Shown piece after piece: positions 44,759 through 53,237 of a stretch of 64,000 bases of DNA. Position numbers and translations under genes: made by a program. The stretch spans positions 186,001-250,000 of the forward strand of contig NZ_JARHUG010000002.1 of NCBI RefSeq assembly GCF_029223185.1, written 5' to 3'. The first letter of the stretch is position 1. Every line of letters starts with the position of its first letter. Source of the DNA: Aliiglaciecola sp. CAU 1673. GTDB lineage: Bacteria; Pseudomonadota; Gammaproteobacteria; Enterobacterales; Alteromonadaceae. The notes beneath the pieces are model-generated. The model searched no databases, was not told the origin of the DNA, and was given only the letters and a program-made list of their open reading frames with translations.

Positions 44759-46906
44759 TTGGCGGACGTTTTCATTTCCTACTCTCGCATTGATCAACCC
44801 ATTATTAAACGACTTTCTCAAACACTGGAAGACCAGGGCTTTTCTGTGTGGTGGGATCGCGAGCTACTGGGTGGGGATAACTTTGCAGATGATATCGAAC
44901 GTGAATTAATGCGAGCCAAGGCCGTGATTGTGGGTTGGTCTCAGTCAGGCTCAAAAAGTCGATGGGTGAGAGATGAAGCGTCTGTGGCGGCCGATGCCGG
45001 CACCTTAATTGCGATTTCCACTGATGGTTCGATTCCCCCTATTGGCTTTCGGCAGTTTCATTGTATCGACTTGTCTAAGTGGCAGGGAAAGTCTGATGAT
45101 CCAGCCTTTGTCGATATCACTCGCGCCATCAGTGCCAAACTGTCACCAACGCAGAAAACACAGGACTTGTTTGACGCGTTTGCACAGTCTGCTGCCGTGC
45201 CTAAAAATCGTCGTTCGACGGATCGCACCCCACCGTTATCGTCAAATGCGAAGATCGTCGCTGTATTGCCGTTTGCCAATCGCAGTCCATTGCCAGACGA
45301 TGCATTTTTCGCTGACGGTGTGCACGAAGAACTGCTCACCCAGATTTCCAAGTTAGCGGCCGTTCAGGTCATTTCACGCACATCGGTGATGGGCTATCGG
45401 GACAGTACCAAAAGCATTCCTGAAATCGCCTCTGAACTCGGTGCAATGGCAATTCTGGAAGGATCAGTACAACGTGCAGGCCAGCGTGTCCGCATTAACG
45501 TGCAGTTAATCGATGGCAAAACCGACACGCACATTTGGGCGGATATCTACGACCGGCAATTAACACCAGAGAACATCTTCGACATTCAAAGCGATATCAC
45601 CCGGGAAATTGCCGATGCCTTGCAGGCAGCGCTGTCCCCGGAAGATGAGATGTTGCTGAGCGGCAACGCCCCCACCAATAATCTGGCGGCTTATGATGCC
45701 TTTTTGCGGGGCAAACAAAAAATGCGCTCGGAAGCCTCGGGAGAAGAGGATTTTCATCTGGCCATCAAGGAATTTGACCATGCCATTGCCGTGGATCCCC
45801 AATTTGCAGAGCCCCACGCCAACAAGGCCCGCGCCTATTTAACACTATATTGGTTTTTCGGGTGGGATACGCGTTGGCTAAAGATGGCGAAATTGTCGGT
45901 TGAGCGTGCGGTGATGCTTGCCCCAAATTCAATCGAAACACTGTTAGCGCAAGCCTACTGCTATTACTGGGGCGAGTTGAATTTAGAGCAGGCGGAGAGG
46001 GTACTCAACCGGATCCTGGATATCGCCCCGCAAAACACCGAGGCCTGGGCGTGCAAGAGTTACGTGATTCGTCGCACAGGCCGCTTTACCGAGTCGATTT
46101 CTGCGTTGAAAAAAGCCATGCGTTTGGACCCCATGCTGGTCGATCTTCCGATGGAGCTGGGCAACACATTAGGGGCTATCGGTCACATCGGGCAAGCCAT
46201 GGAAATGGCAGACCGGGTTCGAACCTTAGCGCCAAAATCTAACTTCACCGCCATCGCTGTAGCCGATATGTTCCACTTGATTGGCCAGGCGCAGCAGGCC
46301 TATGAAGCTGCCAGCGCAGAAGTAGACCGTGAAGACTTTATTTATTATTACCGCCGCGCTTTTCATGCGCTGAATACCGCCGATCCACAACTTATTGAAT
46401 CATCCTTTACAACCTGGCCAGAAAAATACCGGGGCACGCCCATGTTTCCGGAAACGTTCAGCCTGTATCAGGCCAAGGCGTACAAAGTGCTCGGTAAACA
46501 AAACGAACTCGCGGCAATACTGCCGCAAATTCAGCAGCGGCTTGGCGCACTGGACGACCCTTACCCTGGTGGCTGGCTACCTGAAGCTGCCTATTATCCA
46601 GTCACGCTGCCAGGTTTGATGGGTAATCTGGAAGAGGTAAAAGCCGCGGTAGAAGACTATCATGCCCATGCAAAGCGCGATCAGTTTGCCACCTTGTACC
46701 ATTACCACAGCATCAGCACGGCGTTCTTGTTCTGTGATGATACAGACAGTGCTCTGACCTATCTGGAAAAACTCGCCACTATATTTGGACCCGCCAGTTA
46801 TTTAGCCATCTCCATCATGCCTCAATATAAGGTGTTGGCATCACAACCCCGTTACCAAGCGATGCAAAATGTGTATCAGCAATGGCAGGCAGCAACAGCA
46901 CGGTGA
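44759..46906 (+). CDS. TIR - TolB-like - TPR protein
   Basis: 715 residues. The TIR domain (1-125) starts MADVFISYSRIDQPIIKRL and has the WWDRELLGGDNF loop and Glu73 in SRWVRDEASVA at the position of the NADase catalytic Glu, so NAD hydrolysis is possible. A TolB-like domain follows (about 165-285: IVAVLPFANRSPLPDDAFFADGVHEELL … AILEGSVQRAGQRVRINVQLID … FDIQSDITREIADAL), then about eight TPR helices to the end. The start is TTG 44759, six bases after GGGAGAG. It stands alone between two direct repeats. This architecture also occurs with adenylate-cyclase and kinase heads; a signalling or defence role is inferred. Confidence 0.87.
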   Translation: MADVFISYSRIDQPIIKRLSQTLEDQGFSVWWDRELLGGDNFADDIERELMRAKAVIVGWSQSGSKSRWVRDEASVAADAGTLIAISTDGSIPPIGFRQFHCIDLSKWQGKSDDPAFVDITRAISAKLSPTQKTQDLFDAFAQSAAVPKNRRSTDRTPPLSSNAKIVAVLPFANRSPLPDDAFFADGVHEELLTQISKLAAVQVISRTSVMGYRDSTKSIPEIASELGAMAILEGSVQRAGQRVRINVQLIDGKTDTHIWADIYDRQLTPENIFDIQSDITREIADALQAALSPEDEMLLSGNAPTNNLAAYDAFLRGKQKMRSEASGEEDFHLAIKEFDHAIAVDPQFAEPHANKARAYLTLYWFFGWDTRWLKMAKLSVERAVMLAPNSIETLLAQAYCYYWGELNLEQAERVLNRILDIAPQNTEAWACKSYVIRRTGRFTESISALKKAMRLDPMLVDLPMELGNTLGAIGHIGQAMEMADRVRTLAPKSNFTAIAVADMFHLIGQAQQAYEAASAEVDREDFIYYYRRAFHALNTADPQLIESSFTTWPEKYRGTPMFPETFSLYQAKAYKVLGKQNELAAILPQIQQRLGALDDPYPGGWLPEAAYYPVTLPGLMGNLEEVKAAVEDYHAHAKRDQFATLYHYHSISTAFLFCDDTDSALTYLEKLATIFGPASYLAISIMPQYKVLASQPRYQAMQNVYQQWQAATAR

Positions 46907-46929
46907 GATGACCGCCTCAGGCCTTAGGC

Positions 46930-46978
46930 CTCACTTTTCTGCAGCCAAAAAAAAGCCCGCCAATAAGGCGGGCAAAGC
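46930..46978. repeat. Right copy of the 48-bp direct repeat; holds a minus-strand terminator
   Basis: CTCACTTTTCTGCAGCCAAA then A-run, GCCCGCCAATAAGGCGGGC. On the minus strand the seven-pair GCCCGCC / GGCGGGC hairpin is followed by eight T, a strong intrinsic terminator. Confidence 0.8.
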
Positions 46979-47087
46979 AACAAGTGTTGAAGGAAAACCT
47001 TCCAGGGAACATGTCAACAGGAGATGTGACAAGTGCATCTGGCTAAGAAAGATGAGACATCGTGCGCTAGCTCAGAATACGGAGCGT
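46945..47087 (-). ncRNA. Candidate small RNA ending at the repeat terminator
   Basis: On the minus strand a possible promoter (TTGTGC, 16 bases, TAAAAT, near 47095-47120) precedes about 140 bases without a reading frame, with a GAAGG-TTTT-CCTTC hairpin, ending in the strong terminator at 46950-46971. No known family recognised; the terminator could instead serve readthrough from the DUF4157 gene, whose stop is at 47300. Confidence 0.3.
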
Positions 47088-47299
47088 ATTTTAGCGATTA
47101 GCCCTTAAGGCACAATTGAGAAATTTTGTGATTTCACATTACTAAAAGTAATGTGTGAATGAGTTGTTAGTTTATTTGCTTGTCATATTCTCGTAATAAT
47201 AGCGCTGTAAACCAGTAAAAATGCGGCTTGGCCGAATTGATGCAAAAACAAACAATAAAATATTGTATGGCAAGGCCGCTGACTGTGGTCTTTATGCAG

Positions 47300-48694
47300 C
47301 TAAAAGTTCATTATCAGCGTCCCCAGCGCGTATTGCTCTCCTTTAAACTCGGCATACAGGAATCCCTTTTTATCCGCCGTATGCACCAGCTCCTGATAGA
47401 AGGGCTTGGTGATCCTGGCCATATGCCTGGCTTTTTCTTCCAGGGTCATGGCCGCAGGATCTTTCTCAAATAGATCCTTATGTGCCTTATAATCCTGTTT
47501 AAGGATTTCCATGGCAGGCTTAAGCTTTTTGACGACCTTAGGTCCATATTTCTCAACCAGGTCTGGCCTCCTGGCTGCGACATCAATCACTTCACCATCA
47601 AAACCGTATTTAATCACAATCTGATGCTGTAGCTTCATATATTCATCTTGCTTGTCCGGCCGCACCGCTCTCTCTCCGGTCGACGGTGAGGTCAGTGCCA
47701 GGCCCCTTTTTCCGTCTACCACCACATGGATGCCTTTTTCACTCAGACCTTTTGAGATAATGGCCACCAGGCTGCTTGATTCGTCTTTGGCTTTTTCCGG
47801 GAGGCCGGCGCTACAGGCAAGCACGATAACGCCAGCAATATGAGCGGGTACCGCTTTCCCTTCCTTGGTAAGTATTTCGACTATTTTGCTTGCGCCAAAG
47901 CTCTGTATTTTGCCCGGTGAGCCATGCTCAAGCAGCATCAGTTCTTCACCGGCTTTCATTGTGCTGAAATCCGCACTGGGTCCAAAATCAACAACGGGCC
48001 CACCAGCGTAGCTGAGGGCATATTGCAAGTTGGTCATGATCACCAAATCATCTTCTTTATCTTTGTCATTCAGTGCCAGTGCCACCATTCGCTGGGTGGT
48101 ATCATCTCTTACCTGAGGCGTTGCCACTGGTCTGTTATCGCCAGCGTTTAATGCGGATTTCATCTGCAAGGCCTTGGCGCCCATACTGTCTGCTTCCTGC
48201 TCGAGTGCGGGGCTGTCATTCACCGGCGCACCGCCCACATTAATGGTCGGGGTCACCCGCCCCTGTTTTTGCTGCACCACATGCCAGGCCTCATGAGGAA
48301 GGTGCTTTTCCTGACCGGGGGCAAGATGAATTTGATTTCCCTGGGCATAGGCGTGGGCTTGCAGGGCGGCAGGTTTTGAGGAATTAAAATGAACCTTCAC
48401 ATCATCCATAGCCAGTCCGGACAAGGATTCCAGACCCGTTTTAAGGTTGTCGGGTAAGCCGGTGCGATTGGCGGCGGCATCGTTTGGCTGACGTTGCACA
48501 GGAACTTGGTCAGGCAACAGCTGATTAAGCTGCTGTGCCTGGGCCGTCGCCCTGGGGCCGGTATTTAGCTGCTCCAATGCGGCAAATTGGGTTAACTGCC
48601 TGGGGCTTGATGCAAGGGGATTGGCGATTCGCCCCTTCTTGTCGGTTGATGGTAAGAGAGGCGTCTTGTCCAAAGCCGACCTGGCCATCTTCAT
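47300..48694 (-). CDS. DUF4157 protein with a caspase-like (clan CD) C-terminal domain, likely eCIS cargo
   Basis: 464 residues. A polar, Gln-rich leader (1-75) is followed by the DUF4157 domain (about 78-155) with its metalloprotease-like HEAWH (His134-His138) in HLPHEAWHVVQQKQGRVTPT. DUF4157 proteins are frequent neighbours and cargo of extracellular contractile injection systems. The C-terminal part has LMLLEHGSPGKI (His257-Gly258) and GVIVLACSAGLPEKA (Cys294), the His and Cys stations of caspase/gingipain-like proteases, with alternating strands and helices between. The protease call is pattern inference. ATG 48694 is chosen because AGGAGGAG lies six bases upstream. Followed leftward by the intergenic repeat region. 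Confidence 0.8.
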   Translation of the reverse strand: MKMARSALDKTPLLPSTDKKGRIANPLASSPRQLTQFAALEQLNTGPRATAQAQQLNQLLPDQVPVQRQPNDAAANRTGLPDNLKTGLESLSGLAMDDVKVHFNSSKPAALQAHAYAQGNQIHLAPGQEKHLPHEAWHVVQQKQGRVTPTINVGGAPVNDSPALEQEADSMGAKALQMKSALNAGDNRPVATPQVRDDTTQRMVALALNDKDKEDDLVIMTNLQYALSYAGGPVVDFGPSADFSTMKAGEELMLLEHGSPGKIQSFGASKIVEILTKEGKAVPAHIAGVIVLACSAGLPEKAKDESSSLVAIISKGLSEKGIHVVVDGKRGLALTSPSTGERAVRPDKQDEYMKLQHQIVIKYGFDGEVIDVAARRPDLVEKYGPKVVKKLKPAMEILKQDYKAHKDLFEKDPAAMTLEEKARHMARITKPFYQELVHTADKKGFLYAEFKGEQYALGTLIMNF

Positions 48695-48939
48695 GTTCAT
48701 CTCCTCCTGGCATCCATTGAGAGCTAAGGCCGTCAGGTGCTTGCTAAGTATAGAGAAGACATTGGTTTTCAGCCCCTGTCTGGCGAAATTTTAATAGTGG
48801 CAGGAACAAATGAATTTGGCAGTCACTTTCGGGTTGAACTAACGTTGAATGACAGCCTTTCCATCTGCCGTAAAAAACAAGATTGCTAACGGTGATGGGG
48901 CAGGGGCTTTGCTCTTAATTCTTGTAAAGGACAATGCAA

Positions 48940-49686
48940 ATGATCACTTATGCCGGTAAATCTAAGGATAGCAATACCAAGGATTCTTACAGCGAAACCA
49001 GGCAAAGGCGAAGCAGTGGTGAGGCCGGGATTCAGGATGGCAGGCTGAATGCCGGTTTGCTGTCGCGGCAACAAGCACTGGCCGATGATAGTGTACAATC
49101 CCGGCAATTGCTCAAATGGCAGAATATGGCCGATGGGCATAATGGGGCGACGCTGCAGCGTTACACCTTGGGCACCGGCACAACCAGAAATGTCACTCTT
49201 ACCGGCGCCAACGGCAACCGTACCTTCGAAGAATGCACTTACAACTATGTGGATTACAAAAACGGCGATGCCAAACAAGCGGGATCATCAACCAGCAGTC
49301 CCGCTTCTTGGGCAGACTGGGTGACAAACAAAAAAGGTGGTCGCAATGCTTCCCAACTTCATATAGTTAACAGGCGCTGGGGAGGTTTGGGCGGTCAAAA
49401 CGATAAAAATATTGTGCCGGGCTCGCCGGCGGAAAACAGCCATCATCTGCATGAGGCAGAGAAAAAATTCGATCAAATTGCCTTTAACAACGGCAGTAAT
49501 GCAGTTCAAGACGCGAAATACGAGTGTTGGGCTGCTCCCAAATACGGCACCGCTGTGAATGTCAGCGGCGGGAATATTGATGTTGGCGATCCAAGCCTAA
49601 ACGTTACCATCACAACGGGGACTGGGGCGCAAAATTTCAATGTAACCGATGGCTCTGATGGCCTGACCATCAAAGATGGCAGCTAA
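48940..49686 (+). CDS. Probable eCIS cargo with nuclease-like HxxN-GGxG-N motif
   Basis: 248 residues. The N-terminal ~75 residues are polar and end VQSRQLLKWQNMADGHNGATLQRY, like the leaders of DUF4157-associated toxins. The C-terminal domain has QLHIVNRRWGGLGGQNDKNI (His141, GG-x-GG, Asn157) then PAENSHHLHEAEKKFD (His168, His169, His171, Glu172), the pattern of toxin proteins of the type HLIN-x-x-LGGxG-x-x-x-N…H…E that I associate with nuclease-like domains. Function is inferred. ATG 48940 has AAAGG nine bases upstream; ATG 48934 is too close. Divergent from the DUF4157 gene and convergent with the eCIS operon. Confidence 0.62.
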   Translation: MITYAGKSKDSNTKDSYSETRQRRSSGEAGIQDGRLNAGLLSRQQALADDSVQSRQLLKWQNMADGHNGATLQRYTLGTGTTRNVTLTGANGNRTFEECTYNYVDYKNGDAKQAGSSTSSPASWADWVTNKKGGRNASQLHIVNRRWGGLGGQNDKNIVPGSPAENSHHLHEAEKKFDQIAFNNGSNAVQDAKYECWAAPKYGTAVNVSGGNIDVGDPSLNVTITTGTGAQNFNVTDGSDGLTIKDGS

Positions 49687-49713
49687 TAGCCTTTAGCCAG
49701 TTTATTTTTTCCC

Positions 49714-51879
49714 CTAAGGATACTGTTGCTGGGCTTTGCGTCTGCTGCGAAAGTAATTGAGCAAGAAAATAAAAAACACCAGCGTTATCACCAGGATCAG
49801 TTCCTGGTAGCGATGCCAGAAAGGGTCACACCACAGCAGTGTCAAAATGGCAAAAGGCAGCACACACAAAAAGGCAATAAAGGCTGTCTTGTCATATAAC
49901 TCTCTCAGTTCGAACAGCAGCAATGACACTGCGCCGTAACCGGCTAACACTGTTAGCAGGCTGAATAATACCAATCTCAGTGGCCAGCGATTGGGACAGA
50001 TCAGGGCGCACAGCGATTGACTGGCATCCAGATAGAGCTGATAGAACAAACTGGCTGACTCGGGCGGTGGATTTAACACCTGGGACAGTAACCTTTGTTG
50101 CTGAGCTGTCAGGGGCAAGGGCCATAGGGCTGCACCACTGAAATTCCAATCAGAAAATAATAAGGCATTATTGAAGTCTTCTGCCTTGGCAAAGTGGGCG
50201 AGGGGGAAAACAGGTAGCATTTTGGCCAGTAAGCGCCTGCTCTGAGCGGCATTGTCATGGCTGTCGATGGCGGCCTTAAGCTCCTCCATACACTGGCGAA
50301 AGTGGGCGGCATCCTGATGGCACAAAAGATCTTGTGAGCCTTGCTTGGCCTGTTGCCAATTTTGAAAATCCACCAGAAATAAATTAACAAACGGCTCGAT
50401 GGTGGCCAGATTGTCAAAACTGTAAAAACCTGGATTAAGGTCCTGTGCTTTATTGTCGTTTTGAGCAATCAGCACTTCCACCGGGATCACTAAGTTAACG
50501 TAGTACCGGTCGGTATTAAGGGAACAGGCACTTGAGTTCGTCCGATTTAAATCCTTTCCGGGGAGGGCCTTAAGGGGTGAGAGCCCCTGAGGCAATGGTG
50601 CAGCATCCTCTTGCTGACAAACTTGCAGCCGGCCCTCTCGTTTAGCAAATGCCTGCTTCAGGGATTTGATAAAGCCGATTTGCGCCTGCTGCTCTTCATT
50701 GCCCGAATAGCGCCAGTCTAAGTCCAGGCTAATGCCCTGGGCCATGCTGGTTCGCTCGCTAAAACCAAAGGAAATCCAAGGCTTAAGATTGTTTAACCAA
50801 AAGCCGTCCAACGGCTGACTGATAAGTTGCGCCAGCTTGTCGGTTAGTTTTTGGTTGGCCCGGCTGTCCAACCAGTTGCGCTTGCCCTTATCGCTTTGGC
50901 GCAGGACCAGATCCACCTTTGTGTCATAGGTCTGACTGAGGTAGATAAAATCGGAATAAGGTCGCTCGTTTTTCCAGTTAGGAGGCGGGCTAATATCGTC
51001 ATCGGATTCGAGGGTAAAGGAGGTTAAGCCGATACGGTTTAGGGCGCCAAAGTCCAGTTGCTGCGGCTCTGTCTGCCAGCTGGGAAGCATGCCGTAACTA
51101 TAGCTGGTGTATTTGTCCTGCTCCGAGATGGTAGGAGAACAGGCGCAATCTTCTATGGCTTGCCAGTTAAGGGGGGCACCTGTCGGCGGATCGCCGGTCT
51201 TGGCGGCCGCTTTTCGGATACTGGGTAAAGCCATTGCTGAGTTTTTTGGAGCGCTCAGATGCCAGGCCATTTTCAGTTGGTACTGATGGGTAAAGATCTT
51301 ATCCTGCAGTGTGGACAGGGCGGTTAGCTGATCAGCTGTCAGCGCATATTGTTTATAGTCCTTTTGCCATGTTTCCAGCCGCGCTTTATTGACCGTAAAC
51401 CCTGTCAGGGTACAACTTAGCGGCTCCTTGGTCTCACAACCGGGGCTGCCGGCCTGAGGCGCACAGGAGGCAGGCTTTCCCTGGTCGTCGTTGCATACAG
51501 GACCAACCAGGGCTTCTACCTGGTCTTCATAATTGTCATTGAGCGGGCGCAGCAGATCCCTGAGATTGTTATCAAGCACATAGCGCTCTGGAAACAGCGC
51601 GTCTTGCAGCGCCAGCACCGCCCCGATCTGTTTGGCCTGATCGGAAATCCTCTGGATATCCTTTTTCAGAAGCTGGTAATAATCAGCGTAAATACCATCA
51701 GTCAGTGCATCGGCGGGCAAGGTTAAATGGGCTGGTTTGAGCGCTGCTTGGCTGTCGATTGGGGCGGATTTTTTCTCCTCCTGGGAGATTGGTGTGGAGG
51801 TGTCCTCCTGGGCATAACTGGCGAAAGTCAGTAACCACACGGACAATACCGAAAGCCAAATAGCCATTGAGCTTTTCAC
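49714..51879 (-). CDS. eCIS-locus membrane protein of unknown function
   Basis: 721 residues, not recognised. A signal peptide (1-23, ending SYA) is followed by about 600 extracytoplasmic residues with paired Cys (VGPVCNDDQGKPASCAPQAGSPGCETKEPLSC; DCACSPT), and four C-terminal membrane helices starting LRLVLFSLLTVLAGYGAVSL. The repeat LDWRYSGNEEQQAQIGFIKSL and WLNNLKPWISFGFS suggests a glycosidase-like TIM barrel fragment, but without motifs I would trust. It starts at GTG 51879 with a four-base overlap (GTGA) with the AAA+ gene, so it belongs to the eCIS operon. It may anchor, release or regulate the particle. Confidence 0.62.
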   Translation of the reverse strand: MKSSMAIWLSVLSVWLLTFASYAQEDTSTPISQEEKKSAPIDSQAALKPAHLTLPADALTDGIYADYYQLLKKDIQRISDQAKQIGAVLALQDALFPERYVLDNNLRDLLRPLNDNYEDQVEALVGPVCNDDQGKPASCAPQAGSPGCETKEPLSCTLTGFTVNKARLETWQKDYKQYALTADQLTALSTLQDKIFTHQYQLKMAWHLSAPKNSAMALPSIRKAAAKTGDPPTGAPLNWQAIEDCACSPTISEQDKYTSYSYGMLPSWQTEPQQLDFGALNRIGLTSFTLESDDDISPPPNWKNERPYSDFIYLSQTYDTKVDLVLRQSDKGKRNWLDSRANQKLTDKLAQLISQPLDGFWLNNLKPWISFGFSERTSMAQGISLDLDWRYSGNEEQQAQIGFIKSLKQAFAKREGRLQVCQQEDAAPLPQGLSPLKALPGKDLNRTNSSACSLNTDRYYVNLVIPVEVLIAQNDNKAQDLNPGFYSFDNLATIEPFVNLFLVDFQNWQQAKQGSQDLLCHQDAAHFRQCMEELKAAIDSHDNAAQSRRLLAKMLPVFPLAHFAKAEDFNNALLFSDWNFSGAALWPLPLTAQQQRLLSQVLNPPPESASLFYQLYLDASQSLCALICPNRWPLRLVLFSLLTVLAGYGAVSLLLFELRELYDKTAFIAFLCVLPFAILTLLWCDPFWHRYQELILVITLVFFIFLLNYFRSRRKAQQQYP

Positions 51880-53237
51880 ACCATGCTTCCTTCTTTGCGT
51901 TTTTCCCGGTTGATGCCCTGCAATAAGTCTTCGGCCCGGATCCGTTCGCTGCCTTGTTGCAGAGCACGAATGGCGGCGTAGCGCACAATATTGGTAATAG
52001 CACCGCCGCTCACTTCATGTTCAAAGGCCAATTGGCGAATATCGACATCCTGCGCCAATTGCACGGGCCCGGACAGGATCTGCTGCCACAGGCGCAGCCT
52101 CTCGTTGGCCTCGGGCAGTGGGAAATACAGCAGGGATTGAAAACGCCGGGCAAAGGCCTCGTCAATATTGACCTTGAGATTGCTGGCCAGGATCACCATG
52201 CCGGGAAAATCTTCTATCCGCTGCAGCAGATATGACACTTCCTGATTGGCATAGCGGTCATGGCTGGAGTGAGTAGCCGTGCGCTTGCCAAACAGGGCGT
52301 CCGCTTCATCAAAAAAGAGGATCCAATTTCTTGCTTGGGCCTGATCAAACAATGTGCTCAGGTTCTTCTCTGTCTCACCAATGTATTTGGATACCAGGGA
52401 GGATAAATCGATGCGATAGACATCGGCCTTGGCCCGTTGTCCAATCAGGGTAGCGGTCAGGGTTTTACCGGTACCCGGTGGACCGTAGAACAGGCTACGA
52501 TAGCCGGGGCTGATATTTCGGGACAGCTGCCAATGGCCCATAATCTGTTGCTGATGCTGCAGCCATCCGAGAATATGTTCCACTTCCTGCATCACCGGCA
52601 CCGGAAGAATCAAATCGTTCCAGGACAGGAGACTTTGCAGACGTTTTGCCGGGAACTGCATATTGTAATCCGGCATGTTCCTTGAGCCGGTAATAAGTAG
52701 TTGCAGCCAGTCGGCACTGACGCACAGGCTGGCGCTTAAAAAGGGTTCGTGGCCGGCGGGGTGCTGAAGGTGCAATAACTGCAGGCGTCGCAGTGCCCGC
52801 TGGGGCCGTAATAGCGCCATGGTACGCAAGCGGCCGTTAAGATCGGTACCGGCCAGCAAAAAAGCCGCTGTTTGCGCCGTGGGAAGAAAGCCCTGATGTT
52901 GACTGCTGGTAAGTCCACCAAATTCGGTGAACGGGCGATCCAAATTGGTATTCTTTACGAAAAACGTATCCAGTATTTCCGGCCGTAAGTGGGGGGCAAG
53001 GGCCAGGATCAGGAGCAAACGCTCAGCGTCCTCCAGGCTATAAGGCCTGAGCAACTGGCCGTAATCGCCTGACAGCGGCGGAGCAGGCACCTGGACCAGA
53101 ATATCGCCGGTTTCTGTAGCCTGAAAGTAATGGGTTAGCCGGTATTCAATGGCGCGGGCTAACCAATCCAGCTCCTGATTCAGTCCCTGGACAATATCCT
53201 GCTGCTGTTCATGGGCCAGGTTAACGCCACTGGACAT
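51876..53237 (-). CDS. eCIS AAA+ ATPase (Afp15-like)
   Basis: 453 residues. A helical N-terminal domain (1-230) precedes an AAA+ core with Walker A YGPPGTGKT (252-259), Walker B ILFFDEADALFGKR (Asp310, Glu311), and sensor 2/arginine-finger regions FARRFQSLLYFPLPEANERL. This is the conserved ATPase of extracellular contractile injection systems, thought to act in assembly or cargo loading. It overlaps the tape-measure gene by 17 bases. Confidence 0.93.
   Translation of the reverse strand: MSSGVNLAHEQQQDIVQGLNQELDWLARAIEYRLTHYFQATETGDILVQVPAPPLSGDYGQLLRPYSLEDAERLLLILALAPHLRPEILDTFFVKNTNLDRPFTEFGGLTSSQHQGFLPTAQTAAFLLAGTDLNGRLRTMALLRPQRALRRLQLLHLQHPAGHEPFLSASLCVSADWLQLLITGSRNMPDYNMQFPAKRLQSLLSWNDLILPVPVMQEVEHILGWLQHQQQIMGHWQLSRNISPGYRSLFYGPPGTGKTLTATLIGQRAKADVYRIDLSSLVSKYIGETEKNLSTLFDQAQARNWILFFDEADALFGKRTATHSSHDRYANQEVSYLLQRIEDFPGMVILASNLKVNIDEAFARRFQSLLYFPLPEANERLRLWQQILSGPVQLAQDVDIRQLAFEHEVSGGAITNIVRYAAIRALQQGSERIRAEDLLQGINREKRKEGSMV

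Larger units (their letters stand above)
46907..47299. other. Intergenic region between the TIR gene and the eCIS locus
   Basis: 393 bases without a protein gene. It contains the right direct repeat with a leftward terminator (46930-46978), a candidate small RNA on the minus strand (annotated), and a hairpin CACATTACT-AAA-AGTAATGTG at 47135-47155. Confidence 0.55.

Noticed and set aside
46980-47100. CsrB-like RNA on the plus strand (GGA motifs in hairpins)
   Set aside because: Only three or four GGA motifs and no plus-strand terminator; the strong terminator is on the minus strand.
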